64,000 nt of DNA from Actinomadura parmotrematis. Its GTDB lineage: Bacteria; Actinomycetota; Actinomycetes; Streptosporangiales; Streptosporangiaceae. Below are positions 40,348-49,076 of the stretch, one piece after another (position 1 is the first letter of the stretch; each line of letters opens with the position of its first letter). A program made the translations under genes and the position numbers. The stretch is from positions 1 through 64,000 of the forward strand of contig NZ_JAIBOA010000006.1 in assembly GCF_019458805.1 (NCBI RefSeq), given 5' to 3'. The notes below the pieces were generated by a model. It made no database searches and was not told the DNA's origin. It saw only the letters and a program-made list of their open reading frames with translations.

Positions 40348-41270
40348 GGGGCGAGGACGAGGCGGCCGCGCAGGCCGCCCTTGGCCAGCCGGGCGTGCGC
40401 CTCGGCGGCGTCCGCGAGCGGCAGGACGGCCGCGACGCGCGGCGTGAGGCGGCCCCGCGCCGCCAGGTCCGCCAGCTCGGCGAGCCGCGCCCCGTCCGCG
40501 CGGATCCACACCGGCGCGACGCGGATCCCGCGCAGCGGCGGCGGCACGGACGGCCCCGCGTTCACCGGCACGAACGCGCCGCCGGAGCGGACGGCGTCCA
40601 GCGTCCGGGCGCCGAGCATCGCCGCGTCCAGCGCGCCGTCCGCCCCGCCCGGGACGAGCGCGCGCACCGCGTCGCCGAGGTGCGCGCCGCGCGGCACGAA
40701 CCACTCCGCGCCGAACCTGCGCACGACCTCCTCGTCGGCGGCGCCGGCGGCCGCGACGACCCGCAGCCCGCGCCGCGCGGCGAGCTCCACCGCGTAGCCG
40801 CCGACCGCCCCGGCCGCGCCGGTGACCAGCAGGGACGCGCCGGGCGGCAGGTCCAGCAGGTCCAGCGCCTGCGCCGCCGTCAGCGCGTTCAGCGGCAGCG
40901 TCGCGGCGGCCGCCGCGTCCAGGCCGGGCGGCGCGGGCGCCGCCGACGCGGCGTCCAGGACGAGCAGCTCGGCGTAGGCGCCGGCCGGGACGTCCAGCCG
41001 GTCGCGCAGGCCGATCACCTCGTCGCCCGCGGCGAACCCGGCGGCGCCGGGGCCGACGGCGTCGACGACGCCCGCCGCGTCCCAGCCGAGGCCGACCGCC
41101 GGGCGGTCCCCGAGGGGCAGCGCCCCGGAGCGGGTGAGCGCGTCGACCGGGTTCACCGCCGCCGCCGTCACCCGGATCCGCACCTGCCCGGGGCCCGGCT
41201 CGGGGTCGGGCACCTCGGCCGCCTCCAGCACCTCGGGTCCGCCGAAGGACCGCACCACGATCGCGCGCAT
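40344..41270 (-). CDS. Zinc-independent quinone oxidoreductase (MDR family)
   Basis: A 308-residue medium-chain dehydrogenase/reductase. The N-terminal GroES-like domain contains RIRVTAAAVNPVDALTRSG and LGWDAAGVVDAVGPG; the Rossmann fold has LLVTGAAGAVGGYAVELAARRG (GxGxxG-like AxxGxxG). Catalytic zinc ligands are absent, as in NADPH:quinone oxidoreductases. I chose ATG 41270 (MRAIVVRSFGG), where the domain starts, with GAGG about nine bases upstream. It is divergent from an HxlR regulator gene with a 107-bp gap, which suggests redox or electrophile control by that regulator. Confidence -1.
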   Translation of the reverse strand: MRAIVVRSFGGPEVLEAAEVPDPEPGPGQVRIRVTAAAVNPVDALTRSGALPLGDRPAVGLGWDAAGVVDAVGPGAAGFAAGDEVIGLRDRLDVPAGAYAELLVLDAASAAPAPPGLDAAAAATLPLNALTAAQALDLLDLPPGASLLVTGAAGAVGGYAVELAARRGLRVVAAAGAADEEVVRRFGAEWFVPRGAHLGDAVRALVPGGADGALDAAMLGARTLDAVRSGGAFVPVNAGPSVPPPLRGIRVAPVWIRADGARLAELADLAARGRLTPRVAAVLPLADAAEAHARLAKGGLRGRLVLAP

Positions 41271-41377
41271 CGCACGCCTCCTCGTCCAAGGGGTTCCAGG
41301 CGGCCCAGCGTGCGCCGGAACAGGGCGCCGCCGTAAGGAGTTACCTGCGAGTGCGTACGGCACCCCGAGGAGAGCCC

Positions 41378-41779
41378 ATGACGACGATGAGCGCCGCGCA
41401 GCGCCGCGCCGCCGCCAAGGCCGCCCACACCGCCTACCTGGACGGCTGCCCCACGGGGCAACTGCTGGAGTTGCTCGGCGGCAAGTGGACGCCGCTGCTG
41501 CTGTTCGCCCTCGCCGACGGTCCCCGCCGCTACGGCGACCTCGCCCGCGCGGTGCCCGGGGCCAGCGCCAAGATGCTCACCCAGACGCTGCGCGGGCTGG
41601 AGCGCGACGGGTTCGTGGAGCGCACCGTCACGCCCGCCGTCCCCGCCCGCGTCGACTACGCCCTCACCGGCCTCGGGCGGCGGCTGCTCCCGCTCCTGGA
41701 CGCCGTGCGCGCCTGGGCCGACGACAACCTGCCCGACGTGCACGCGGCCCGTGCCCGGCACGGGTCCGGCGCCGGCTAG
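41378..41779 (+). CDS. HxlR-family regulator
   Basis: A 133-residue winged-helix protein. It has GGKWTPLLLFALADGPRRYGDLARAVPGASAKMLTQTLRGLERDGFVER, the HxlR pattern, preceded by CPTGQLLELL with a single cysteine that in this family can sense electrophiles or thiol stress. The ribosome site is GAGGAGAG at 41367-41374. It is divergent from the quinone oxidoreductase, a common pairing in which the regulator responds to quinones or aldehydes. The stop codon TAG is the first triplet of a 19-bp palindrome. Confidence -1.
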   Translation: MTTMSAAQRRAAAKAAHTAYLDGCPTGQLLELLGGKWTPLLLFALADGPRRYGDLARAVPGASAKMLTQTLRGLERDGFVERTVTPAVPARVDYALTGLGRRLLPLLDAVRAWADDNLPDVHAARARHGSGAG

Positions 41780-41795
41780 GGCGTGCCACGCCCTA
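41777..41795. promoter_or_regulatory. 19-bp palindrome overlapping hxlR stop and next -10
   Basis: TAGGGCGTG-C-CACGCCCTA is a perfect 9-bp inverted repeat. It begins at the HxlR stop codon and ends inside the -10-like TAAGCT (41794-41799) of the next gene, which starts seven bases later at 41807. It can serve as an operator or a short terminator. Confidence -1.
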
Positions 41796-41806
41796 AGCTG
41801 GCGCCC

Positions 41807-41965
41807 ATGAAGAAGTGGGAGTACGCGACCGTTCCCCTGCTCGTCCACGCGACGAAGCAGATCCTCGACAACTGGGGCCAGGACGGGTGGGAGCTCGTCA
41901 CGGTGCTGCCCGGCCCGAACCCGGAGAACCTGGTGGCCTACTTCAAGCGCGAGCTGGAGCAGTGA
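41807..41965 (+). CDS. Small DUF4177-like protein
   Basis: A 52-residue protein. KKWEYATVPLLVHATKQILDNWGQDGWELVTVLPGPNPENLVAYFKRE follows the DUF4177 pattern (WEY start, GxxGWELV), small alpha/beta proteins of unknown role. TAAGCT lies seven bases before the ATG and there is no ribosome site, so the mRNA is leaderless. Its stop overlaps the GTG of the RidA gene (GTGA). The pairing of this small gene with a RidA gene is common in actinomycetes. Confidence -1.
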   Translation: MKKWEYATVPLLVHATKQILDNWGQDGWELVTVLPGPNPENLVAYFKRELEQ

Positions 41966-42420
41966 GCACGCCCGAGCAGCGGCTCGCCGAGCTCGGCCTG
42001 GAACTGCCCGAGGTCGCCAAGCCGCTCGCCTCCTACGTCCCGGCCGCCGTCACCGGCTCGCTGATCTACACCGCCGGGCAGCTGCCGCTCGTCGGCGGCG
42101 CGCTCCAGGCGACCGGCCTCGTCGGCGACGCGGTGAGCACCGAGGAGGCCGCGGCCCTCGCCCGCGTCTGCGCGCTGAACGCGCTCGCGGCGGTGCGCGC
42201 CGAGACGGGCTCGCTGGCCAACGTGCGGATCGTCAAGGTCGTCGGGTTCGTCGCCAGCGCCCCGGGGTTCTACGACCAGCCCGAGGTCGTCAACGGTGCG
42301 AGCGACCTGCTCGGCGAGGTGTTCGGCGACGCCGGCCGGCACGCCCGCAGCGCCGTCGGCGTCGCGGTGCTGCCGCGCAACGCGCCCGTCGAGGTCGAGC
42401 TGATCGCCGAGGTCGGCTGA
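41962..42420 (+). CDS. RidA/YjgF-family protein
   Basis: A 152-residue protein of the YjgF/RidA (endoribonuclease L-PSP) superfamily. Segments include AAVTGSLIYTAGQLPLVGG, ALNALAAVRAETGSLANVRIVKVVGFVASAPGFYDQPEVVNGASDLLGEVFG and the end AVGVAVLPRNAPVEVELIAEV. Canonical RidA deaminates reactive enamine/imine intermediates using a C-terminal arginine in (R)xxVEV; here RNAPVEVELIA supplies an arginine. Translation is coupled to the small upstream gene. Confidence -1.
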   Translation: MSTPEQRLAELGLELPEVAKPLASYVPAAVTGSLIYTAGQLPLVGGALQATGLVGDAVSTEEAAALARVCALNALAAVRAETGSLANVRIVKVVGFVASAPGFYDQPEVVNGASDLLGEVFGDAGRHARSAVGVAVLPRNAPVEVELIAEVG

Positions 42421-42517
42421 CCGGGCGGCCCGCCGCCGGCGGTGGCGGGCCTTGACGGAACACCATTCGGTATGTCCGAATTGGCCGTCATTCGGATCCA
42501 CGGTCAGGGGCGGGGCG

Positions 42518-43366
42518 ATGGTGAACGGGCTGAAGCTGCCGGACGAGTTCCGCGCGAAGATCGAGGGACTGCGCGACGGCACGTTCACGCCCGCCGCCGC
42601 CCGGCACGCCGCGACCGTCGTGGTGCTGCGCGACCGCCCCGGCGGCGGCGTGCAGGCGTTCATGCTGCGCCGCGTGTCGTCGATGGCGTTCGCGCCCGGC
42701 GCCTACGTCTTCCCCGGCGGCTCGGTCGACCCGCGCGACGGCGAGGGCGAGCTCGGCTGGTCGGGGCCCGCGCCGGAGGCGTGGGGCGAGGCGTTCGCCG
42801 CGTCCCCGACGCTCGCCCGCGAGCTGGTGTGCGCGGCGGTCCGCGAGACGTTCGAGGAGACCGCCGTCCTGCTCGCCGGGCCGACCGGCGGGACCGTCGT
42901 GGACGACACCCGCGGCGACGACTGGGAGGCCGACCGGCGGGCGCTGCTCGACCGGTCCAGCTCCTTCGGCGGGTTCCTCGCCCGCCGCGGCCTGGTGCTC
43001 CGCTCGGACCTGCTGCGGCCGTGGGCGCACTGGATCACCCCGGCGATCGAGCCCAAGCGCTACGACACCCGGTTCTTCGTCGCCGCCATGCCGGCCGGGC
43101 AGCGCGCGCGCGACGTCAGCACCGAATCCGACCACGCCGCCTGGGTGGACCCGGCCGACGCCGTCGCCAAGGCGAAGGCGGGCGAGTGGTTCCTGCTGCC
43201 GCCGACCATCGCGACGCTCGCCGAGCTCGCCGGATACGCGACGGTGGCGGACGTCCTCGCCGCCCCCCGCGAGATCGTCGTGCACGAGCCGACCGGCGCG
43301 ATCATCGATGGGGAGGCGTACCTGGTGCTGCCCGAGGACGCCGCGCACCACTACCCGCAGGGGTGA
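42518..43366 (+). CDS. Nudix hydrolase, NUDT19-like
   Basis: A 282-residue Nudix protein. The Nudix motif is split: GGSVDPRDGEGELGW is followed by about 30 inserted residues before AAVRETFEETAVLL. This long insertion is characteristic of the NUDT19/RP2 type, which hydrolyses CoA derivatives in animals. WAHWITPAIEPKRYDTRFFVA is also typical of that group. I chose ATG 42518; upstream codons lack the GC3 bias of a gene. The next gene begins four bases after its stop, so the two form an operon. A CoA or acyl-CoA pyrophosphatase role is inferred from the family. Confidence -1.
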   Translation: MVNGLKLPDEFRAKIEGLRDGTFTPAAARHAATVVVLRDRPGGGVQAFMLRRVSSMAFAPGAYVFPGGSVDPRDGEGELGWSGPAPEAWGEAFAASPTLARELVCAAVRETFEETAVLLAGPTGGTVVDDTRGDDWEADRRALLDRSSSFGGFLARRGLVLRSDLLRPWAHWITPAIEPKRYDTRFFVAAMPAGQRARDVSTESDHAAWVDPADAVAKAKAGEWFLLPPTIATLAELAGYATVADVLAAPREIVVHEPTGAIIDGEAYLVLPEDAAHHYPQG

Positions 43367-43370
43367 CGCC

Positions 43371-44279
43371 GTGCGCCGGGACCACCTGAAGTACGCGCTG
43401 CTGCGGCGCGTCGCGGGCTCGTCCGCGCTCCGGCACCTGGAGCGCGTCGGCTGGAACCCGCTCCGCCACCCCGACCACGGCTCGGGCAGGATGGGCGGCA
43501 TGAGCGAGATCGACGGGATGGGCACCGAACGGGCGACCTGCGTGCTGGCGCCCAACCCCTCCATGATGACCCTCGACGGCACCAACACCTGGGTCATCGG
43601 CGAGCCCGGCGCCGGCGAGGTCGCCGTCGTCGACCCCGGCCCGAAGGACCCCCGCCACCTGGAGCGGATCCTTGCCCGGGTCGGCGACCGGCGCGTCGGC
43701 GTCGTCCTGCTCACCCACCGCCACCCCGACCACTCCGAGGGCGCCGCCAAGTTCGCCCGCATGGCCGGCGACCACGTCAAGGTGCGGGCCCTGGACCCGG
43801 CGCACCGGCTCGGCGACGAGGGCCTCGCCGAGGGCGACGTCGTCACCACCGGCGGCCTGGAGCTGCGCGTCCTGGAGATCCCCGGCCACACCGACGACTC
43901 GGTCGCGTTCTGGCTGCCCGCCGACCGCGCCGTGTTCACCGGCGACACCGTCCTCGGCTACGGCACGACCGTCCTGGACGGCAGGCTGGGCGACTACCTC
44001 ACCACCCTGGACAGGCTTCGCGCACTCGCCGGTGAGGAGGACGTGGCGACGCTGCTGCCCGGCCACGGACCGAAGATCGACGACCCGGCGGGCGTCCTCG
44101 ACACCTACATCGCGCATCGCCGCGAGCGCCTCGCGCAGGTGGAGGAGGCCGTCCGGAACGGGGCCCGGACGGCGCGCGAGGTCGTCGAGACCGTGTACGC
44201 CGACGTCGACCGCAAGCTGTGGCCCGCCGCCGAATGGTCGGTGCAGGCGCAGCTCGACTACCTGGCCGAGCGCGGCTGA
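43371..44279 (+). CDS. Metallo-beta-lactamase-fold hydrolase (LACTB2-like)
   Basis: A 302-residue MBL-fold protein. Metal-site motifs are THRHPDHSEG (HxHxDH), H in EIPGHTDDS, D in VFTGDTVLG and H in LLPGHGPKI. NPSMMTLDGTNTWVIG and the C-terminal YIAHRRERLAQVEEAV match the LACTB2/glyoxalase-II-like group, proposed endoribonucleases or thioester hydrolases. GTG 43371 lies five bases after the Nudix stop and gives a 43-residue N-terminal extension with fully genomic codon usage. The conserved domain starts only after ATG 43500, which has AGGATGG upstream, so that is the alternative start. Confidence -1.
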   Translation: MRRDHLKYALLRRVAGSSALRHLERVGWNPLRHPDHGSGRMGGMSEIDGMGTERATCVLAPNPSMMTLDGTNTWVIGEPGAGEVAVVDPGPKDPRHLERILARVGDRRVGVVLLTHRHPDHSEGAAKFARMAGDHVKVRALDPAHRLGDEGLAEGDVVTTGGLELRVLEIPGHTDDSVAFWLPADRAVFTGDTVLGYGTTVLDGRLGDYLTTLDRLRALAGEEDVATLLPGHGPKIDDPAGVLDTYIAHRRERLAQVEEAVRNGARTAREVVETVYADVDRKLWPAAEWSVQAQLDYLAERG

Positions 44280-44301
44280 CCGCCGCCCCGGCCCGGCGCC
44301 G

Positions 44302-44988
44302 CTACTTGGAGCGCTTGCGGAGCCGGTCGATGTCGAGGATGACGACGGCGCGCGCCTCGATCCGCAGCCAGTTGCGCTGCGCGAAGTCGGCGAGGGCCTT
44401 GTTGACGGTCTCCCGGGACGCGCCGACGAGCTGCGCCAGCTCCTCCTGGGTGAGGTCGTGGTGCACGTGCAGCCCGGCCTCGCCCGGCTGGCCGAAGCGC
44501 TCGGCGAGGTCCAGCAGCGCCTTGGCGACGCGGCCCGGCACGTCGGTGAACACCAGGTCGGCCATCACGTCGTTGGTCTTGCGGAGCCGCTGGGCGAGCG
44601 CGCGCAGCAGCTGCACGGCGACCTCGGGGTGCCCGGTCAGCCAGGGGCGCAGGTCGTCGTGGCCGAGGCCGGCGAGGCGGCACTCGGTCACCGCGATCGC
44701 GCTCGCGGTGCGCGGCCGCGGGTCGAACAGCGACAGCTCGCCGAACATCTCGCTCGGACCGAGCACGCTCAGCAGGTTCTCCCGGCCGTCCGGGGCGGTG
44801 CGGGTCAGCTTGATCTTGCCTTCGAGGACGACGTACAGGCGGTCGCCCGTCTCGCCCTCGTTGAAGAGGGTCTGGCCGCGGGCGAGGCGCACCTCGGTCA
44901 CGTTGGCGCGCAGCGCCTTGGCCCCCTGCTCGTCCAGGGCCTCGAACAGCGGAGCCCTGCTCAGAACGTCCACGTCGCGGTCGGTCAC
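44302..44988 (-). CDS. crp: Crp/Fnr-family cAMP-responsive regulator
   Basis: A 228-residue regulator. A cyclic-nucleotide-binding domain covers residues 8-125 (GDRLYVVLEGKIKL, MFGELSLFDPRPRTASAIA with the ribose/phosphate contact GELS and R-T), then a dimerisation helix, then the winged helix TQEELAQLVGASRETVNKALADFAQR. It matches Streptomyces Crp / Corynebacterium GlxR / mycobacterial Rv3676, global regulators of carbon use, germination and secondary metabolism. GTG 44988 follows GGAGGA. A near-consensus Crp box overlaps the promoter, suggesting negative autoregulation. It is convergent with the MBL-fold gene. Confidence -1.
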   Translation of the reverse strand: MTDRDVDVLSRAPLFEALDEQGAKALRANVTEVRLARGQTLFNEGETGDRLYVVLEGKIKLTRTAPDGRENLLSVLGPSEMFGELSLFDPRPRTASAIAVTECRLAGLGHDDLRPWLTGHPEVAVQLLRALAQRLRKTNDVMADLVFTDVPGRVAKALLDLAERFGQPGEAGLHVHHDLTQEELAQLVGASRETVNKALADFAQRNWLRIEARAVVILDIDRLRKRSK

Positions 44989-45017
44989 GCTTCCTCCTCC
45001 AACACCTTCATACATAG

Positions 45018-45033
45018 TGTGACGTACGTCCCA
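45018..45033. promoter_or_regulatory. Crp box in the crp promoter
   Basis: TGTGA-CGTACG-TCCCA differs from the consensus TGTGA-N6-TCACA at one base. Minus-strand TATGTA (45011-45016) is the probable -10, so the box covers the -35 position and would block the promoter when Crp binds. Confidence -1.
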
Positions 45034-45309
45034 CCGCGCATGGGGAGGCGGGGGCACGGCGCGCCGGAATCGGAGACCGAGGGTCCCCCCTCCGCCCCCG
45101 GGCCGGGCGACGCGGTTCGCAGAGCCCTTCGAGAGTCGCCGGTCACCACGATCCTGCCTGGCCAGTCTACGGACTGGCGGGTATGTGCTGCTACGTCGCC
45201 CCTGCTCCAAGCGGCGGCATCCGTCCGGCCGCCGGGGTGGCCTTTCCGCCCCATTCGGGTCACCGCCGGGCCATGCTGTTCTTCGACGGGACGACGGGAG
45301 GGGGCGGGG

Positions 45310-48300
45310 ATGGCGGCCTTCGAGCAGCGCGCCGAGGCCGGCCGCGACGCCTACGCGGCGGGCCGCGACCTGTACGTCGGCGCCGCCGTCCCGGGGCCCG
45401 CCCGCTCGGTCTACCGCGAGCAGGTCGAGCTGATCTTCCCCTGGGAGCTGGTCGGCCGCGCGGACGAGCTCGCCGAACTGGCCGCCTTCTGCCGCGCCGC
45501 GGGCGGCCCCGCCTACGCCTGGTGGCAGGGGCCGGCGTGGGCGGGCAAGACGGCGCTGATGGCGACGCTCGTCCTGCACCCGCCTCCCGGGGTGCGGGTC
45601 GTGTCGTTCTTCATCACCGCCCGCTACGCCGGGCAGAGCGACCGCAACGCCTTCCTCGACGTCGTCCTGGAGCAGCTCGCCGAGGCCGCCGGGCAGCCGG
45701 TACCGGCCGCACCGGACGAGGCGCGCCGCCAGGCGTGGTTCGGACGGCTGCTGAAGGACGCCGCCGCCGCGTCCCCCGAGCCCCTCGTCCTCGTCGTGGA
45801 CGGCCTGGACGAGGACCGCGGCGTCACCGTCGGACCGTCCGCGCACAGCATCGCCGCGCTGCTCCCCGCCGTCCCGCCCCCGAACGTGCGGATCGTCGTC
45901 GCCGGGCGCCCGTCCCCGCCGGTCCCCACGGACGTGCCGGACCGGCACCCGCTCCGCGACCCGGCCGTCGTCCGCCGCCTGGCGCCCTCGCCGGAGGCGC
46001 GGGCCATCCGCGGCAACGCCGAACGCGAGCTGGAGCACCTGCTGTTCGGCCCCGACACCGACCGCGACCTGCTCGGCCTCGTCGCCACCTCCGGCGGCGG
46101 CCTGCGCGCCGCCGACCTCGCCGACCTGACGGGCGCGTCGGCGCGGCGCGTCGAGCGGCACCTGTCGGCGGCCTCGGGGCGCACGTTCACCCTCAGCCCC
46201 GGCCGCTGGATCCGCGCCGACCGCTTCTACCTGCTCGGCCACGAGGAACTGCAGGCCGCCGCCCTGGACGAGCTGAGCACCGCCGAGCAGGACGCCTTCC
46301 GCGCCCGCGTCCACGCCTGGGCCGACCGCGTGCGGGACGCGGGCTGGCCGCCGGAGACGTCGGAGTACCTGCTGCGCGGCTACTTCCGCCTGCTGCGCCA
46401 GCTCGGCGACCTGCCCCGCATGGTCGCCTTCGCGACCGACCCGGCCCGCACCGCCCGCATGCTGGAGGCGAGCGGCGGGGACGCGGCCGCCCTGGCGGAG
46501 CTGGCCGCCTGCCAGGAGGCCGTCCTCGCGCTACCGGAACCGGACGTGGACCTGATGCTCCGCATCGCGGTCGTCCGCGACGAGCTGATCGCCCGCAACC
46601 GGGGCATCCCGGCGGGGCTGCCGCTCGTCTGGGCCGAGATCGGCGAGGCGGAGCGCGCCTGGGCGATGGCCTCGGCCCTGTCCCATCCGTTCCGCAGGCT
46701 GTACGCCCTCCTGGAGATCGCGCGGATCACGGCGCGCAAGGATGCGGCCGTGGCCCGCCGCCTCGTCGGACGCGCCGCCTCGACTGTCAGGGCGTCTCCC
46801 TACGCATCGTCGATAGTGCTGGCCGACCTCGCCGAGATAGCGGCCGCGGCAGGCGATCGCCCGCTCGCACGGCGTCTCGCGGATGAGGTCGAGCGGGAAC
46901 TCGCCGAGGGGAACACGGACGGCCCGTCCTGGTCCTCGGCGGCGCGTGCGATCGCCGCGACGGGTGATCAGGACCGCATCGAGCGGGCGCTCTCGGCGGC
47001 CGTCGCCTCGACGCGACCGGTCGCGCAAGCGGCATGGGACGCCCTCGTCGCCGCCAGGGCGCGGGTGGACCGGGACGGGCTCGCGGCGCTGGCCCGCGAG
47101 CACCATCGGATCGCCATCGCCCTGCTGAGGGACGCCGCATCGTCGGGTGATCTCGCCGGGACGGACGAAGCCGCAAGACTTCTCGAGGGTTTCTCCGAAG
47201 GCGGCGCGGAGGTCCGGAAAGAGATCGGCCAAGCGTTGCTGAGCGCGGCCCGGCATCCGCTCGTGTTCCAGGACCATGCCGAGGCGGCGGCCTTCCTGCG
47301 GCCGACTCCCCTCACCGGCGCGCTCTGGCGAACCAGGATCGCGATGCTCCGCGGCGAACCGGGAACGGCCGAAGCGCTGGCACGGAACCTGGACGATCCG
47401 CCGATCCGCGACGAGGCGTTCTCCCTCCTCGTGCAGATGCTGGCCGAGCGCGGCGATCTCACGGCGGCCGAGTGGCTGGCGGAAGAGATCGTCGAGCCGG
47501 AGCCGCTGGAGCGGGCGCTCGCCGCGCTGATCGTGGCGGGCGCCGGAAACGACCCGCCGGAAGCGGCGGACCGCGCTGCCGCCCTGGTCTATTCCGAGCC
47601 GCGCCACTTCGCGTACGTCGGTTTGGCGAAGGCGGCGGCGGCACGGGGCGGGCAGGACGAAGCGCTCGCGCTGCTCGTCTCTTCGCGCGCTCCCGTCAAC
47701 CTCGTCAGAGCCGCTCGGGACATGGCGCGCGGCGGTCACCCGGATATGGGCGCCCGGCTCGCGTCGCTCATCGAGAAGCACGCGCGGTCGAGCGTCGATC
47801 CGAGGTGGAAGGCGCGGCTCCTGGCCCGGCTGGCGGGAGCCGTCGCCGCCACCGGGGACACCGCGTTCACGGGAGCCCTCGCCGACGCGGCGATCACCTT
47901 CTGCCCGAAAGGTGCTGCGACCGGCGAGACGGGCCTTCCCTCCGAGCCGGAGACGGACGGGCGTGAACCGCTGCCGTCATCGGGCGACCGCGCCTCGGCG
48001 CCGTTCCAGCTGGCGGAGTCCGTGCGGAACGAGCGCGCCTCGCTGCTGGCCGAGCTGGCGGAGTTCGATCGGGCGGCCGGGATCTCGATGGCATCGGCCG
48101 ACGACGGGACTTCCCAGGACGATGCGATCACGGTTCTTCCGGGTCTCGTGGCCGATGCCGGGCGCTTCGGCGAGGCGCAATCGATGCTGTCGGCGCTCGG
48201 CTTCCCCCACCGGTACGAGAGGGCGATGGCCGGTGTGGTGCGCGCCCTTGCGACCGTCGGCGAGCACGGGTCGGCGAGGAAGGCGGCCGAGCGGATACCG

Positions 48301-49026
48301 GATCCTTCATGCCGCGCTGCGGCGTTCATGGAGGCGGCCGCCGGCACCGGCATGTCGGAGGACGCCCGTCACTACGCCTTCCGGGCCGAGGTCGCGGTAA
48401 GGGAAGTGGACGACGCCGTCCAGGCGACCCGGCTCCTCGCATCCTTCGCCCGGACGGCCGCCGGCATGGGCGACGTCGCACTCGCGGCGTCCTTCCTCGA
48501 CTTCGCCGGCGCCCGGCGACGGCTGTCGCCTCGCGTCCTGGAGAGAACGGCCGGCACGTTGGTGGGTGCGCTCGCCGCCGCAGGATCCATGGCCGAAGCG
48601 GAGGAGGTCGCCTCGTCACTCCCCATCCCCGTCCCGACGAAGGCTCTCGCTGAACTGGCCCTGGCCCTGCACTACATGCGCGCTCACGACCGTGAGGCGG
48701 CCCGCCGTGCGCTCGCCCGCGCAGAGGAAGCCATCGAAGCGATGCTCTCCCATGAGGAACGCGCCGAATTCCTCATCCGCGCCGTCCACGTCCGGACCCT
48801 GGTCGACGGACCCGAGGCCGCCGCGTCCACCGCCGCACGGATCACCGACCCCGAACTCCACGCCCGCGCCCTCGCGCTGCTCGCGGACGCGTCCGAGCCG
48901 GACGAGGCGCGCCGCCTCCTCGTGCAGGCCCTGGCCGAAGCGCCGTTCACCACCTGCCTGCCGTCGGTGGCGCGGATCGCACCGGACACCGTCCGCGACA
49001 TCGCCCGCCGCATGGTCCAGCCCTGA
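45310..49026 (+). CDS. STAND/NACHT-like ATPase with long helical-repeat C-terminus
   Basis: A 1238-residue protein. The N-terminus FEQRAEAGRDAYAAGRDLYVGAAVPGPARSVY is the short repeat-like tag often seen before actinobacterial NACHT proteins. The ATPase has Walker A GPAWAGKT at 74-81, Walker B LVLVVDGLDEDRG at about 155-167 and a sensor-like RIVVAGRPSPPVP. A winged-helix part follows, and then about 800 residues of alpha-alpha repeats (roughly 35-residue units with A-x-ALA-x-LA and GD). Known relatives are regulated switches in conflict or signalling systems; no effector domain is visible in this protein or beside it. Codon usage in 46.75-48.95 kb is less GC-biased than at both ends. A GGGAGGGGG stretch precedes ATG 45310. 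Confidence -1.
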   Translation: MAAFEQRAEAGRDAYAAGRDLYVGAAVPGPARSVYREQVELIFPWELVGRADELAELAAFCRAAGGPAYAWWQGPAWAGKTALMATLVLHPPPGVRVVSFFITARYAGQSDRNAFLDVVLEQLAEAAGQPVPAAPDEARRQAWFGRLLKDAAAASPEPLVLVVDGLDEDRGVTVGPSAHSIAALLPAVPPPNVRIVVAGRPSPPVPTDVPDRHPLRDPAVVRRLAPSPEARAIRGNAERELEHLLFGPDTDRDLLGLVATSGGGLRAADLADLTGASARRVERHLSAASGRTFTLSPGRWIRADRFYLLGHEELQAAALDELSTAEQDAFRARVHAWADRVRDAGWPPETSEYLLRGYFRLLRQLGDLPRMVAFATDPARTARMLEASGGDAAALAELAACQEAVLALPEPDVDLMLRIAVVRDELIARNRGIPAGLPLVWAEIGEAERAWAMASALSHPFRRLYALLEIARITARKDAAVARRLVGRAASTVRASPYASSIVLADLAEIAAAAGDRPLARRLADEVERELAEGNTDGPSWSSAARAIAATGDQDRIERALSAAVASTRPVAQAAWDALVAARARVDRDGLAALAREHHRIAIALLRDAASSGDLAGTDEAARLLEGFSEGGAEVRKEIGQALLSAARHPLVFQDHAEAAAFLRPTPLTGALWRTRIAMLRGEPGTAEALARNLDDPPIRDEAFSLLVQMLAERGDLTAAEWLAEEIVEPEPLERALAALIVAGAGNDPPEAADRAAALVYSEPRHFAYVGLAKAAAARGGQDEALALLVSSRAPVNLVRAARDMARGGHPDMGARLASLIEKHARSSVDPRWKARLLARLAGAVAATGDTAFTGALADAAITFCPKGAATGETGLPSEPETDGREPLPSSGDRASAPFQLAESVRNERASLLAELAEFDRAAGISMASADDGTSQDDAITVLPGLVADAGRFGEAQSMLSALGFPHRYERAMAGVVRALATVGEHGSARKAAERIPDPSCRAAAFMEAAAGTGMSEDARHYAFRAEVAVREVDDAVQATRLLASFARTAAGMGDVALAASFLDFAGARRRLSPRVLERTAGTLVGALAAAGSMAEAEEVASSLPIPVPTKALAELALALHYMRAHDREAARRALARAEEAIEAMLSHEERAEFLIRAVHVRTLVDGPEAAASTAARITDPELHARALALLADASEPDEARRLLVQALAEAPFTTCLPSVARIAPDTVRDIARRMVQP

Positions 49027-49076
49027 AGAAACCCCACAAAACGTCCCCCGGCCCCTCCGCCCGCCCGCCCCCAGCC

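Noticed and set aside
43672..45309. Upstream extension of the STAND ATPase frame
   Set aside because: It runs through the MBL-fold and crp genes in the wrong frame or strand, and the conserved start and codon bias begin at 45310.
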